From positions 13,806-65,114 of the forward strand of contig DAIDHR010000007.1 in the NCBI GenBank assembly GCA_027459605.1: 51,309 nt of DNA, given 5' to 3'. Position 1 is the first letter of the stretch, and the number at the start of each line of letters is the position of its first letter. Positions 32,356 through 42,277 of this stretch are shown piece after piece. Both the position numbers and the translations under genes were made by a program. Below the pieces are notes generated by a model. It had not been told where the DNA came from and did not search any database. It saw only the letters and a program-made list of their open reading frames with translations. Origin of the DNA: Alphaproteobacteria bacterium (GTDB lineage: Bacteria > Pseudomonadota > Alphaproteobacteria > UBA9655).

Positions 32356-34176
32356 ATGAGTTTGATCCGAAATTTAGCCATCATTGCCCACGTTGACCAT
32401 GGGAAGACAACGCTTGTCGACGCCCTTTTTCGCCAAAGTGGAACCTTTCGAGATAATCAACGCATTGCTGAGCGAGCAATGGATAGTAATGAGCTGGAAA
32501 AAGAGCGCGGCATTACGATTTTAGCCAAGTGTACGTCCATTTTATGGGAAGACAACCGCTTGAATATCGTGGATACACCGGGGCACGCTGACTTTGGAGG
32601 TGAAGTGGAACGCATTCTGTCCATGGTGGATGGGGTACTTGTCCTTGTAGATGCGTCCGAAGGCCCCATGCCTCAAACAAAATTCGTTGTAGCCAAAGCC
32701 TTGCGTCAGGGGCTTAAACCGATTGTGGTTATCAACAAGGCCGATAAACCCGACGCGCGGCCATATGAAGTTCATGAGGAGGTCTTTGATCTTTTTGCCG
32801 CTCTTGATGCGAACAATGATCAGTTAGATTTTCCAACGCTTTATGCTTCTGCTAAAGAAGGCTGGGCCATTGAATATTTGGATGAGCCTAAAAAGGATCT
32901 TTCCCCTCTTTTTAATGCCATTTTAAAGCGAGTTCCTGTTGCTGATGGAAAAGAAAATGAGCCATTTAGTATGCTCGTCACAACTCTTGAGTCCGACCCT
33001 TATTTAGGACGGATACTGACTGGAAGAATTCAAAGTGGGACAGCACGCATGAATATGCCCGTGAAGGCTTTGGATCGTAACGGAGAGGTTTTAGAGCAAA
33101 CGCGTCTTACAAAACTGCTTGCGTTCCGTGGCCTTGAGCGTCTTCCCATACAAGAAGCCATTGCAGGAGACATTATCGCTGTTGCTGGCTTTGAGAAAGC
33201 AACTGTATCAGATACAATTTGTACGCCAGAAGTGCTTGAGCCGTTGAAGGCTCTCCCTATTGATCCTCCGACTTTAGCAATGACATTTTGTGTCAATGAT
33301 TCACCTTTTGCAGGGAAAGAAGGAAAAAAGGTGACCTCTCGCCTTATTCGGGATCGGTTAATGGCTGAGGCTGAAAGTAATGTTTCTATTAAAGTAAGTG
33401 AAACCCAATCAACTGATGCCTTTGAAGTGGCAGGGCGAGGAGAGCTTCAGCTAGGCGTTCTGATAGAAACCATGCGGCGTGAAGGCTTTGAGCTTGCCAT
33501 TGGACGTCCTCGCGTCCTTTTTAAAATAGATGAAACCACAGGACAAACTTTAGAGCCGATGGAAGAAGTCCAGATTGATGTGGATGAGGAATTCACAGGG
33601 ATCGTGGTTGAAAAGATGGGCCTTCGGAAGGGCGAGATGATTGATATGCGTCCCTCAGGCGGCGGTAAAACACGCGTTGTGTTTATTGCCCCTTCAAGGG
33701 GACTTATTGGTTATCAGGGTGAGTTTCTTACGGATACGCGCGGGACGGGGATCATGAGTCGCCTTTTTCATAGCTACGGTGCTTACAAAGGCCCCATTGG
33801 AGGGCGGCGAAATGGGGTTTTGATTTCGAATGCGACAGGACAAGCTGTTGCGTATGCATTATGGAATCTTGAAGACCGAGGGGTTATGTTTATCAACCCT
33901 GGCACAGCTGTCTACGAAGGAATGATTATTGGGGAGCATACCCGCGATAATGATTTGGAAGTGAATCCGTTGAAGGCCAAGCAACTTACCAACATCCGCG
34001 CAGCGGGAAAGGATGAGGCGATCCGCCTGACTCCTCCCCGTCTTATGACCCTTGAGCAAGCTATTGCCTATATTGAAGATGATGAATTTGTGGAGGTTAC
34101 ACCCCAATCTATTCGTGTAAGAAAAGCGCTGCTTGATCCCAACGCCAGGAAGAGGGCGGAGAGGGAGAAAAGCTAG
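32356..34176 (+). CDS. typA: Ribosome-associated GTPase TypA/BipA
   Basis: 606 residues, typical. The GTPase domain has [10 protein letters not shown] (G1), ERGITI (G2), DTPGHADFG (G3) and NKAD (G4). EF-G-like domains III and V and the TypA-specific C-terminal domain follow ([42 protein letters not shown], each a canonical segment). It assists ribosome assembly and adaptation to low temperature and stress. The start is fixed by the conserved [16 protein letters not shown] opening although the Shine-Dalgarno is weak. Confidence 0.97.
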   Translation: MSLIRNLAIIAHVDHGKTTLVDALFRQSGTFRDNQRIAERAMDSNELEKERGITILAKCTSILWEDNRLNIVDTPGHADFGGEVERILSMVDGVLVLVDASEGPMPQTKFVVAKALRQGLKPIVVINKADKPDARPYEVHEEVFDLFAALDANNDQLDFPTLYASAKEGWAIEYLDEPKKDLSPLFNAILKRVPVADGKENEPFSMLVTTLESDPYLGRILTGRIQSGTARMNMPVKALDRNGEVLEQTRLTKLLAFRGLERLPIQEAIAGDIIAVAGFEKATVSDTICTPEVLEPLKALPIDPPTLAMTFCVNDSPFAGKEGKKVTSRLIRDRLMAEAESNVSIKVSETQSTDAFEVAGRGELQLGVLIETMRREGFELAIGRPRVLFKIDETTGQTLEPMEEVQIDVDEEFTGIVVEKMGLRKGEMIDMRPSGGGKTRVVFIAPSRGLIGYQGEFLTDTRGTGIMSRLFHSYGAYKGPIGGRRNGVLISNATGQAVAYALWNLEDRGVMFINPGTAVYEGMIIGEHTRDNDLEVNPLKAKQLTNIRAAGKDEAIRLTPPRLMTLEQAIAYIEDDEFVEVTPQSIRVRKALLDPNARKRAEREKS

Positions 34177-34386
34177 ATCTCTCCTCTGGGGTTTTTGTAA
34201 GTTTTATTTTCAAGGCCGACTATATTCTATAAGTTAACATTATGAGAGAGAAGTTTGTTAAAGAAAAATCAGAAAATTAAAGCTGAGTTTATTTAAGGTC
34301 CGCCCGAAGTAATTCATCTTGTTAATAAATTATTAAAGAATATTTAACATCATTAGGCATACGTGAATTCAAAAAAGAATAGATGT

Positions 34387-34782
34387 ATGAAAAATAGAGT
34401 TCTTCAATACCTAACAGCCTCTTCAGTTTTTATGGGTGTGGCTATATTGACAATCCTAAGCCCTGCGGTAGGGCAGTGTCAGACTTACGAGGGTTGTGTG
34501 AATGACTTAGCTCACTGCAATAAGACCTTAGGAAAAAGATTTCCAGAAGGACTGCTATTCACTTGCACGTTCGGTAACCCTAGTTGCCCTCTTGGGCAAG
34601 AAACTTGTACTTGTCGTTCTGATGGAACCTCACGAGTTGAGAGGGGCTGTGTGAATGACATCGCACATTGTCATAGTACCGTGATGAAAAGGTTTCCGGA
34701 AGGGATGTCAGTTGCGTGTACACTGGCGTGTCCAGTTGGACAAAGAATGTGTACTTGTAGGGCAGTGGTTCCACCTAAATAA
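34387..34782 (+). CDS. Secreted protein with two cysteine-rich repeats
   Basis: 131 residues from the ATG at 34387; a GTG at 34363 in the same frame would add eight residues. Signal peptide core SSVFMGVAILTIL with cleavage near AVGQ. The mature part consists of two tandem repeats of about 40 residues: GCVNDLAHCNKTLGKRFPEG ... CPLGQETCTCR and GCVNDIAHCHSTVMKRFPEG ... CPVGQRMCTCR. Each has a C-x6-C start and a C-x6-C-x-C end, so the unit was duplicated internally. The protein at 19416-19751 shares this cysteine frame once. No known family recognised. Confidence 0.68.
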   Translation: MKNRVLQYLTASSVFMGVAILTILSPAVGQCQTYEGCVNDLAHCNKTLGKRFPEGLLFTCTFGNPSCPLGQETCTCRSDGTSRVERGCVNDIAHCHSTVMKRFPEGMSVACTLACPVGQRMCTCRAVVPPK

Positions 34783-35210
34783 TTTGATTCTTGGGTAAAA
34801 GTGCTTTAGCCTATTGATTGTCAATCGAATCACCAGTAATTAACTCGAGTCTTGGATAAGGGATTTACAATACATTACCGTCATCGAGAGGCTCGCAGTG
34901 ACGATAACTATTTGTTTTTACGCCTAATATAATAATCCTTAGCCAAAACTGAGGTTAATAAAAGCTTTGATCAGTTGAAAATTATCCCAAGCCGCAGCTT
35001 TGCTAAGCAACTTAATAGAATCTCGCTTGCCTTTAGTTTTGGAGGACATTCAAGCCAGAATCATTACCTCTAAAGCTGATATCAATCGTGTGAGTTTTAT
35101 TAGAGGACTTGACATTAAAAAAAATAGGACTAAGTATATTAATAAGAATTCCATGGGTGTTAAATTCTACATGGAAATTTATGGTTAATATTGTTAAGGA
35201 ATGTTTAGAT
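34783..35210. other. Intergenic region with a small dispersed-type repeat
   Basis: 428 bp without a supported gene. It contains the hairpin at 34879-34903. The stretch 34960-35080 has a short open frame (KIIPSRSFAKQLNRISLAF) that may be a decayed gene end, but too little remains to name it. Confidence 0.4.
34879..34903. repeat. Short palindromic repeat, CGTCAT-CGAG...CTCG-TGACG type
   Basis: CGTCA pairs with TGACG and CGAG with CTCG, giving an interrupted stem. The form recalls the CGTCATTGCGAGG...CGACG repeats scattered between genes in Rickettsiales and Legionella. Only one copy is seen here. Confidence 0.4.
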
Positions 35211-36329
35211 ATGATTATTAATAAAATCAGTACACTTGCTCGGGTAGCAAGTCTTTTAGTTGTAAGTGCAGCGAGCACTTATGCAATACCCCCAGACGAA
35301 GATTGGAAAAGCCACAGCGTTTTCATCGGATCTGATGAAGAATTGTTTAAGTTAATTGCTGAACAAGAAAAAGCAGATGCTAAGGCTAAAGGTCCAGCTA
35401 GAAAAGCAATAGCTGACGTAGGGTTATACACTGCTGACCTTACAGACGAAGAAGTATGGGCACTTATTCAAGCTCAAGCACCTCATACAAATGATATTAC
35501 AGATGAGGAATGGGCATTAATTCGGGCAGATAAAGATGTAAAAAACGGGTATAAAATTTTTCAACCAATAGAAGAGCAGAAAGGGCGGCCGAGAGAGGCA
35601 AAGCCACACGATTTAGGTCTTGGCGACTTTTTACTTAAGCTTGAGGAAAATCCTGAGCAGATGACAGCAGATTGGACAAAATGGATAGCAAGGCATGAAG
35701 AACGCCGTACTCCTGCAATAATAGAAGAAGCAAAAAAAACAGAAGCAAATGCTAAGAAAAAAGCAGCTGCAGCTGAAGCCGCAAAAAAGGCATCTGATGA
35801 AGCAAAAGCTGACGGAGAGAAAAAGGCAGCGGCATTAAAGAAACAAGCCGAAGCTAATGCCGCAAAAAAGGCAGCTGAAGTAGCGAAAAAGTTAGCTGAA
35901 GTAGCGCCAAAAACATTGGAAGTAGTGAAAAAAGCAGCTGAAGCAGCTCCTGCTATTAAGAAACTAGGGCCAGTTGTACCTCCTGTTGTTAATAAAAAAA
36001 CAATAGAACCTAAAAAACCAGTAAATATAGCTCCTCCAAAACAGCCCAATATTGCCAACCTTGCTAAAGAAGTAGCTGCAAAAGCTTCTACTCTTAAAAA
36101 ACCAGGAGCAATTAACTCTCCTGTTATTATCAAACAAATACCAGCAGATAAAGGGCAAGTAAAAAAAGCCGTTCCAACAACACCTTCGATCCAAAAGCCC
36201 CAAGTGGTTGCTAAAAAACCTGAAGGTTCCGGAACGGTTAAATTAGTGGCTCCAAAAAAGCAGACTCCAGAAGGACAGCCAAAAGGAACTCAAAAGCTTC
36301 CTTCCAACTCCACGGTAAAAAAAGGTTAA
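35211..36329 (+). CDS. Secreted Lys/Ala-rich protein with three DEE-x-LI motifs
   Basis: 372 residues from the ATG at 35211, chosen because it begins a clean signal peptide (TLARVASLLVVSAASTYA, cleavage near residue 25); AAGGAA lies ten bases upstream. Residues 41-107 contain three copies of a short motif: SDEELFKLIAEQ, TDEEVWALIQAQ and TDEEWALIRAD. Residues about 175-275 are a Lys/Ala heptad-like coiled coil (KKAAAAEAAKKASDEAKA and similar), then a Pro/Lys-rich tail with no cysteines. TolA and some effectors have such helices, but no family is recognised. Codon use agrees with the neighbours. Confidence 0.65.
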   Translation: MIINKISTLARVASLLVVSAASTYAIPPDEDWKSHSVFIGSDEELFKLIAEQEKADAKAKGPARKAIADVGLYTADLTDEEVWALIQAQAPHTNDITDEEWALIRADKDVKNGYKIFQPIEEQKGRPREAKPHDLGLGDFLLKLEENPEQMTADWTKWIARHEERRTPAIIEEAKKTEANAKKKAAAAEAAKKASDEAKADGEKKAAALKKQAEANAAKKAAEVAKKLAEVAPKTLEVVKKAAEAAPAIKKLGPVVPPVVNKKTIEPKKPVNIAPPKQPNIANLAKEVAAKASTLKKPGAINSPVIIKQIPADKGQVKKAVPTTPSIQKPQVVAKKPEGSGTVKLVAPKKQTPEGQPKGTQKLPSNSTVKKG

Positions 36330-36431
36330 AGGCCTCCTCTTCGTAGGAATCATGTTGTTAAGTGAACTGATTTCCCTCGCGATAAGAGGTAAGCCATTAC
36401 TTTTAAAACATTATTTCTAAATTCAATGACT

Positions 36432-36458
36432 CCCCAAAAAGTAAACCACTTTTTGGGG
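36432..36458. terminator. Hairpin between convergent genes
   Basis: CCCCAAAAAGT (36432-36442) and ACTTTTTGGGG (36448-36458) form a perfect 11-bp stem with a five-base loop. It lies between the convergent ends of the Lys/Ala-rich gene and the MBL gene and may serve both. Confidence 0.6.
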
Positions 36459-36494
36459 ATTGTTGCATTAGGAGGATAGAAAGTTTTTGTGCAT

Positions 36495-37259
36495 TTAACA
36501 CTCAATCACCAAGCCATCATAGGCAACCACCACCCGCTCGGGAAGCTGCTGAGATAGCTTATCGTAATCTAAATGATGGGACATGTGGGTCAAGTATGAG
36601 CGGCGAGGCCGGACTCTTCTAATCCACTCAAGGGTCTTAGCCAGGTGAGAATGGGTTGCTCGAGGATCCATCGCGATACAATCGACGATCCATGTATCAA
36701 TCCCCTCAAGGGCTTTGAACCCATCTTCACCCATATCAACGACATCTGTGGAATAGGCCATCGTTTCAAAGCGATAGCCAATGGATGTTGAATACCCATG
36801 TCCTTGTATAAAGGGAACAACAGAAATATCCCCAATTTGAAAAGGGCCCTCAATAACGTTAGGAGTAACGAATGAGCGGTAAATGTCCGGTCGCATTTCT
36901 TCCGCAGGGAAAGCGTATCCAAACCGAGATTTCAGAAAAGCAATCGTTTCAGCATTTCCATAGATGGGGATTTGTATTTTATTGCGATAAAAAAAAGGTC
37001 TTAAATCATCAATTCCGTGGGTATGATCAGCATGGTCATGGGTATACAAAACGGCATCCACTTTTTTGATATTTGCTGAGAGGCACTGCTCGCGCAGATC
37101 AGGGGAGGTATCAACCAAAACCGTCGTTCCCTTCTTCTCTACAGCAATAGAAGCTCTCCGCCTTCGATTTTTTGGGTTAGAGGGGTCACACACCCCCCAC
37201 TCTCCTGTCAGAAGAGGAACGCCCCCTGATGCTCCACACCCAAGTATTGTTATACGCAT
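36495..37259 (-). CDS. MBL-fold metal-dependent hydrolase (PhnP-like)
   Basis: 254 residues from the start at 37259 (MRITILGCGASGGVP), where GAGGATG precedes the ATG; an open frame extends to 37313. The zinc motif THDHADHTHG is intact, and AYSTDVVDMGEDG and THMSHH supply later ligands. PhnP-like enzymes cleave cyclic phosphate esters; other close relatives are unassigned. It overlaps the tatD end by ten bases, the usual metG-tatD-MBL arrangement of alphaproteobacteria without metG here. Confidence 0.87.
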   Translation of the reverse strand: MRITILGCGASGGVPLLTGEWGVCDPSNPKNRRRRASIAVEKKGTTVLVDTSPDLREQCLSANIKKVDAVLYTHDHADHTHGIDDLRPFFYRNKIQIPIYGNAETIAFLKSRFGYAFPAEEMRPDIYRSFVTPNVIEGPFQIGDISVVPFIQGHGYSTSIGYRFETMAYSTDVVDMGEDGFKALEGIDTWIVDCIAMDPRATHSHLAKTLEWIRRVRPRRSYLTHMSHHLDYDKLSQQLPERVVVAYDGLVIEC

Positions 37260-38041
37260 GACATCCTCGCTTTTGAGAATAAAGTTAAAAAATTTTGTGT
37301 TGTTTTTGAACAAAGGTCATCAAAACTAACCTTCTTCAATTCGGCAAGTTTTTTCACTGTTTCAACCAGAAATGCAGGTTCATTCGGTTTTCCTCGGTAG
37401 GGTTCAGGGGAGAGAAACGGAGCATCTGTTTCCACCAAAAGCCTTTCAAGAGGAACGCCTTGAAAAATCTCCCGGAGCCCATCGGCCTTTTTGAAAGTTA
37501 ATATTCCTGAAGCTGAAATGTAAAATCCAAGATCAAGCGCTTGGTCCCTTAGCCAAGAGCTTCCTGAAAAGCAATGCATGACACCTCGCGCTTTTCCCTT
37601 CCCAACAGTTTTTATAAGATCAATGGTATCCTCTTCCGCATCTCGTGTGTGAATAATTAAAGGAAGATCACAGGTAAGAGCGGCTTTGATGTGGGCTTTA
37701 AAGGATGATTTCTGTCTTTCATGGGGGCTATGGGTATAATAATAATCGAGACCCGTTTCTCCAAAGCCAATGACTTTCGGATGACTCGCTTCTTTTACAA
37801 GGAGAGAGTAAAGTTCTTGGTCAGCAAGTGTATTTTGTGTTGCATGGGGGTGGACACCAATGGTTGCAAAGACGTCTTCATAACTATCTGCAATCGCTGT
37901 TACGGCAGGAATTTTAGCAAGATCTGTACAAACCGTAAGAAAGCCCTTAATATTTTGATCATGGGCTCTCCTTATTGTTCCAGGAATGTCAAATGCCATT
38001 GGATCGTAATCTAAGTGGCAGTGGCTATCTACGAGAAACAT
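37250..38041 (-). CDS. tatD: TatD family metal-dependent DNase
   Basis: 263 residues, typical. Metal ligands are all present: DSHCHLDYD, GETGLDYYY, IIHTRDAEED, MHCFSGS and VETDAPFLSPEPYRG. TatD is a 3'-5' exonuclease linked to DNA repair and quality control, and in spite of its name is unrelated to Tat transport. The gene faces away from the RND adaptor gene. Confidence 0.95.
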   Translation of the reverse strand: MFLVDSHCHLDYDPMAFDIPGTIRRAHDQNIKGFLTVCTDLAKIPAVTAIADSYEDVFATIGVHPHATQNTLADQELYSLLVKEASHPKVIGFGETGLDYYYTHSPHERQKSSFKAHIKAALTCDLPLIIHTRDAEEDTIDLIKTVGKGKARGVMHCFSGSSWLRDQALDLGFYISASGILTFKKADGLREIFQGVPLERLLVETDAPFLSPEPYRGKPNEPAFLVETVKKLAELKKVSFDDLCSKTTQNFLTLFSKARMSCV

Positions 38042-38110
38042 GTGTCTTTCCTTTGTGAGATTTCTTATATATCATACACAAAAATTTAACTTTCCTTAAA
38101 GGATTTAAAA

Positions 38111-39115
38111 ATGGTGAGGTCTTTTTTCCTTTTGCTTATGCTCGTGTCTATGGCTAAGGCTGATGAACCCCCGCAAGCTGTTATTACCACACCTGTGCAA
38201 GAAGTTAATATAGCGCCAATGATTACAGGCGTGGGAACTTTTACGCCCTATAACGATGTGACATTAAAAGCAGAAACGTCGGGGCGAATTGAACATGTCC
38301 ATTTTAAGGAAGGTGATCGAGCTAAACCAAATCAGCTTTTATTTAGCCTATATAACAAAGAACAAGAAGCAAAGGTTAAGAGAGCTGAAGCAAACCTTAA
38401 AATGAGTACAAATATTCTCCACCGCAAACAAAAGCTCATTGAAAAAGAGTTTACCTCTCCTCAAGATCTTGAACAGGCCGAAACCCAAGTAGAAGCCGAT
38501 AAAGCTGATCTTGCTTTAGCCAAGGAAGGACTAGCAAAAACTGAAATTCGGGCGCCTTTTGAGGGAGTTCTTTCAGGTCGGACAGTGTCGAAAGGAGCCT
38601 ATGTATCAGAAGGGGATGAGTTGGTCCGAATTCAAGACATTACCCCCATACGACTAACCTTTCAAATTCCAGAGAAAGATATTCCGCTCATCAAAATCGG
38701 GGAAAAAATTACGGCAACAACAGATGTTTATCCTAACCGAGCCTTTGAGGGTAAAATCGAGGCAGTCGAGCCTTCTGTCAATGAAGGAACAAGAAGTGTT
38801 AGTGTTTATTCCGCTTTTGAAAACAAGGAAGAGCATTTAATTCCAGGTCTGTATGGCCGAGCCCAAATTCCAACAGCATCTCAAAAAGCTCATTCACTTT
38901 TTATCCCAGAACAAGCTCTCGTTGTGCGCCCAGATGGAATGTATGTTTTTAAAAAGGTGGAAGATAAAGCTGTATTAACTAAGATCACTCTAGGAAAAAG
39001 GGCTTCAGATCATGCGGAGGTTCTTTCTGGATTAAAGAAGGGGGATCACATTGTTCTTGAAGGACAAGATAAAATTCAAGATGGGTCTCCCATCACAGCA
39101 ACGTGCAAGATGTAA
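38111..39115 (+). CDS. RND efflux periplasmic adaptor (membrane fusion protein)
   Basis: 334 residues. Signal peptide of about 17 residues ending AKA. Lipoyl half (about 50-75, LKAETSGRIEHVHFKEGD), a coiled-coil hairpin (75-140, EQEAKVKRAEANLK), the second lipoyl half (EIRAPFEGVLSGRTVSKGAYV in part) and a beta-barrel follow. It links the pump downstream to an outer-membrane channel that is not in this window. AAAGGA precedes the ATG. The two genes are 105 bp apart. Confidence 0.93.
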   Translation: MVRSFFLLLMLVSMAKADEPPQAVITTPVQEVNIAPMITGVGTFTPYNDVTLKAETSGRIEHVHFKEGDRAKPNQLLFSLYNKEQEAKVKRAEANLKMSTNILHRKQKLIEKEFTSPQDLEQAETQVEADKADLALAKEGLAKTEIRAPFEGVLSGRTVSKGAYVSEGDELVRIQDITPIRLTFQIPEKDIPLIKIGEKITATTDVYPNRAFEGKIEAVEPSVNEGTRSVSVYSAFENKEEHLIPGLYGRAQIPTASQKAHSLFIPEQALVVRPDGMYVFKKVEDKAVLTKITLGKRASDHAEVLSGLKKGDHIVLEGQDKIQDGSPITATCKM

Positions 39116-39220
39116 TATGCAGGTTTTGACAAGGGGGTTTCTGGTTTGCTTCTTATTTTGGAAGAATGATTTTCGTAACTAAGATCACCTATCGCATAGA
39201 AAAAATGGACTTAAAATCAC

Positions 39221-42200
39221 ATGTTTATTACTGATATTGCAATTAAGCGCCCTGTATTTTCAGTAGCTTTAAGCCTGATGATCATCATCGTCGGGATTTT
39301 GTCCTATTTGAATCTTAGTCTTCAGCAATACCCTGACGTGGAAGAACCTGTAATCAACGTAGAAACACTTTATCCTGGAGCGGCTGCGAGTATTATAGAG
39401 ACGAAAGTTACATCCCTACTCGAGGACTCACTTGCTGGGATTACGGGCCTTGATTACATGGAGTCTTCAAGCACAACGGGTCGAAGTTCAATCACCCTCT
39501 TTTTTAGATCTGGAATCTCTTTGAGTGATGCAGCCTCAGATATCCGTGAGCGCATCTCTCAAGTTAGAGATGAACTTCCTGAAAACTCAAAAGATCCTAA
39601 AGTCATCAAAAGCACTGCAGGAAAAGATCCTTTCATGTATTTAATCTTGACGGGTCATAATCAGAGCGAACTTGAGCTCTATGATTATGCAGACCGGAAC
39701 CTTAAAGGCCCCTTTGAGTCGATTCCTGGTGTTGGAAGTGCTCAAATTTGGGGAAATAAGATTACGATGCAGGTTCGCCTGGACCGCGAAAAATTGAAAG
39801 CTTATAACCTAGCTGTCAGTGATATTCTTAATACCTTACAGGAAGGTAGCCAAGAATTACCCGCTGGTAACATTGTCAAAGGCAAACGGCACGTCAACAT
39901 TGTTGCAGAAGCAGGCCTCAATACACCTCAAGAAATGGGAGAGTTAGTTATCTCCAGTGTCCAAGGTAATGTGGTGCATCTGAAAGACGTGGCCTCGATT
40001 ACGTTGGGGAAAGATACTGGTGAGTCCTTATGGATTCCCCGTTTTAACCAAAAACCAGCTGTCTTTATTGCCGTCACTAAAAAGGCTGGGGGAAATTTAC
40101 TTTCCATTTCCCAGGGAGTCCAAGATTATGTTGAGAAGGTCAAAGACTCTCTTCCAAAGGGAATGAAGCTTGAGATCGGCTATAACTTTTCGATGTTTAT
40201 CAAGGCATCTATTAAGGCTGTTAATACAACTATATTCGAAGCTATTGTCCTTGTTCTTTTAATTATTCTTTTCTTTTTACACTCTCCAAGGGCTGCCATT
40301 ATACCCCTTTTGACCATACCCGTTTCCTTAATTGGGTCTTTTGTATTCTTGTATGCTTTTCACTGTTCGATTAACACGATAACCCTTTTAGCCATGGTGC
40401 TTGCTATTGGTCTTGTTGTGGACGATGCAATTGTTGTTCTTGAAAATATTCACCGTCACATTGAAGAAGGCCTTGCACCGCTTGATGCTGCCTTTAAGGG
40501 AGCTCGTGAAGTAGGTTTTGCTGTCATTGCTATGACCTTAACCTTAGCCAGTGTCTATGCGCCCATTGCCTTTGTTCAAGGTTTGACAGGAAAACTCTTT
40601 TCAGAATTTGCCGTATCATTGGCAGGAGCTGTTCTTATTTCTGGTATTGTTGCTCTGACGCTTTCACCTATGATGTGTTCTAAGGTCCTCCTCCCGAAAG
40701 CGCACGAAAAGCAGAATCGTATTTCAATTTGGATTGAGGGATTTTTAAGAAACGTTGATAGGTGGTATAAAAAAGCTCTTGAGCAGGCTTTGTCTTACCC
40801 TAAGATTTTATTGGGGACAATGACTCTCGTCCTTGTATCAGGGGCCTTTCTCTTTTATATTCTTCCTTCTGAACTTGCTCCTCAAGAAGACCAAGCGGTT
40901 GTGATGTCTATGGTCAACGGCCCAGAAGGGGCAACGGTAGACTCAATGTTTCCCTATACAGTGAAAATCGAAGACTTGCTCACCTCTGTTCCTGAACATG
41001 TGGGCCTATGGACTGCTACCCAAAGGTCACGAATATATGCAGGCATAACTCTCAAACCATGGGGGGAGCGCCACCGCAACCAAACTGAAATCATTAATGA
41101 GCTCCGGAAAAAAGCAAGTCAAATAGCGGGAGCTGAAGTTAATATTTTCCCTCCAAGCTCGCTCCTCATGGGAGGCCAGTCAGGGTTTCAGATGGCCATA
41201 AAAACGACAGGGACATATGTTGATCTTGATAAAAATATGGATAAGCTTGTCAAAAAGCTTAAAGCTTCTTCTTGCTTTGAAACTGTAAGTCACGATCTTT
41301 TATTGGGCACTCCGCAGCTTAACATTTTGATTGACCGAAATAAGGCTGCTCTTTTAGGCGTCAATGTTAAAGATGTTGCAAATACCTTAGAAGTTATGTT
41401 GAGCGGGGACCGGTCCACAACTTTTGAAAAGGAAGGAAAACATTACGATGTTGTTGTCCAATCCCTTGAGCAAAATAAGAAAGATTTTAGTGATATTGGT
41501 AATTTTTTTGTAAAATCGGAACAGGAAGGGGACAGGTCTGATGCAAAGCGAGATCTTGTCCCCCTAAGCAATCTTGTCGTTCTTAAAGAAATAGCTGTTC
41601 CTGCTGATCTTAAACATCTGAATAAGATGCGCTCTGCAACCCTTAATGCAAACCTTTCTCCTTCTTGCCGGATGGATCAAGCTCTAACTCTTGTAAAGAA
41701 GGCAATAAAAGAAGAGCTCCCTGGCTCTTACCAATCAGAACCTATTGGGAGCTTACGGAAATTTGTGCATTCTCAAGGGGATATTTACCTTATGTTTTTA
41801 GCGGCCCTTCTTTTTATTTATCTAGTTCTTGCCATTCAGTTTGAAAGTTACTTGGATCCCCTTTTAATTATGGTAACTGTTCCTCTTTCAATGGTGGGAG
41901 CCCTTCTTGCTCTTTATCTGACAGGGTGTACACTAAATATCTTCAGCCAAGTTGGGCTTATTACCCTTGTCGGCCTCATTACAAAACACGGCATTTTAAT
42001 CGTCGAATTTGCTAATAAGCAAAGAGATCAAGGCATGTCTGTTCGCGAGGCTGTCCTTAATGCAGCAGCATTGCGACTTCGACCTATTCTTATGACAACA
42101 GGGGCAATGGTGTTAGGGGCTGTCCCCTTAGCTCTCGCGACAGGAGCTGGTGCTGAAAGCCGCCAACAAATTGGGTGGGTCCTCGTAGGGGGACTTTTAG

Positions 42201-42277
42201 GGGGAACCTTATTTACTCTTTTTGCTGTTCCTTTTGTATATCTAACGGTAAAAGGGTGGAGAAAGCACCACAGTTAA
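39221..42277 (+). CDS. RND multidrug efflux permease (AcrB/MexF type)
   Basis: 1018 residues with the expected 12 spans and two large periplasmic loops. The proton-relay region GLVVDDAIVVLENIHRHIEEG (in part) has both aspartates, and the TM10 region has TKHGILIVEFANKQRDQG with its lysine. It is of the HAE1 class, which exports drugs, detergents or dyes using the proton gradient. The start has a weak ribosome binding site, but MFITDIAIKRPVF matches the family. Substrates unknown. Confidence 0.95.
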   Translation: MFITDIAIKRPVFSVALSLMIIIVGILSYLNLSLQQYPDVEEPVINVETLYPGAAASIIETKVTSLLEDSLAGITGLDYMESSSTTGRSSITLFFRSGISLSDAASDIRERISQVRDELPENSKDPKVIKSTAGKDPFMYLILTGHNQSELELYDYADRNLKGPFESIPGVGSAQIWGNKITMQVRLDREKLKAYNLAVSDILNTLQEGSQELPAGNIVKGKRHVNIVAEAGLNTPQEMGELVISSVQGNVVHLKDVASITLGKDTGESLWIPRFNQKPAVFIAVTKKAGGNLLSISQGVQDYVEKVKDSLPKGMKLEIGYNFSMFIKASIKAVNTTIFEAIVLVLLIILFFLHSPRAAIIPLLTIPVSLIGSFVFLYAFHCSINTITLLAMVLAIGLVVDDAIVVLENIHRHIEEGLAPLDAAFKGAREVGFAVIAMTLTLASVYAPIAFVQGLTGKLFSEFAVSLAGAVLISGIVALTLSPMMCSKVLLPKAHEKQNRISIWIEGFLRNVDRWYKKALEQALSYPKILLGTMTLVLVSGAFLFYILPSELAPQEDQAVVMSMVNGPEGATVDSMFPYTVKIEDLLTSVPEHVGLWTATQRSRIYAGITLKPWGERHRNQTEIINELRKKASQIAGAEVNIFPPSSLLMGGQSGFQMAIKTTGTYVDLDKNMDKLVKKLKASSCFETVSHDLLLGTPQLNILIDRNKAALLGVNVKDVANTLEVMLSGDRSTTFEKEGKHYDVVVQSLEQNKKDFSDIGNFFVKSEQEGDRSDAKRDLVPLSNLVVLKEIAVPADLKHLNKMRSATLNANLSPSCRMDQALTLVKKAIKEELPGSYQSEPIGSLRKFVHSQGDIYLMFLAALLFIYLVLAIQFESYLDPLLIMVTVPLSMVGALLALYLTGCTLNIFSQVGLITLVGLITKHGILIVEFANKQRDQGMSVREAVLNAAALRLRPILMTTGAMVLGAVPLALATGAGAESRQQIGWVLVGGLLGGTLFTLFAVPFVYLTVKGWRKHHS

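Noticed and set aside
34960-35080. Transposase remnant
   Set aside because: A short open stretch is present, but nothing in it matches a transposase motif, so no name is justified.
35561-36133. Open frame of 190 residues on the minus strand, rich in Ala/Phe/Ser
   Set aside because: It is the antisense of the Lys/Ala repeat region, whose codons GCA/AAA read backwards as Phe/Cys/Ala and stay open.
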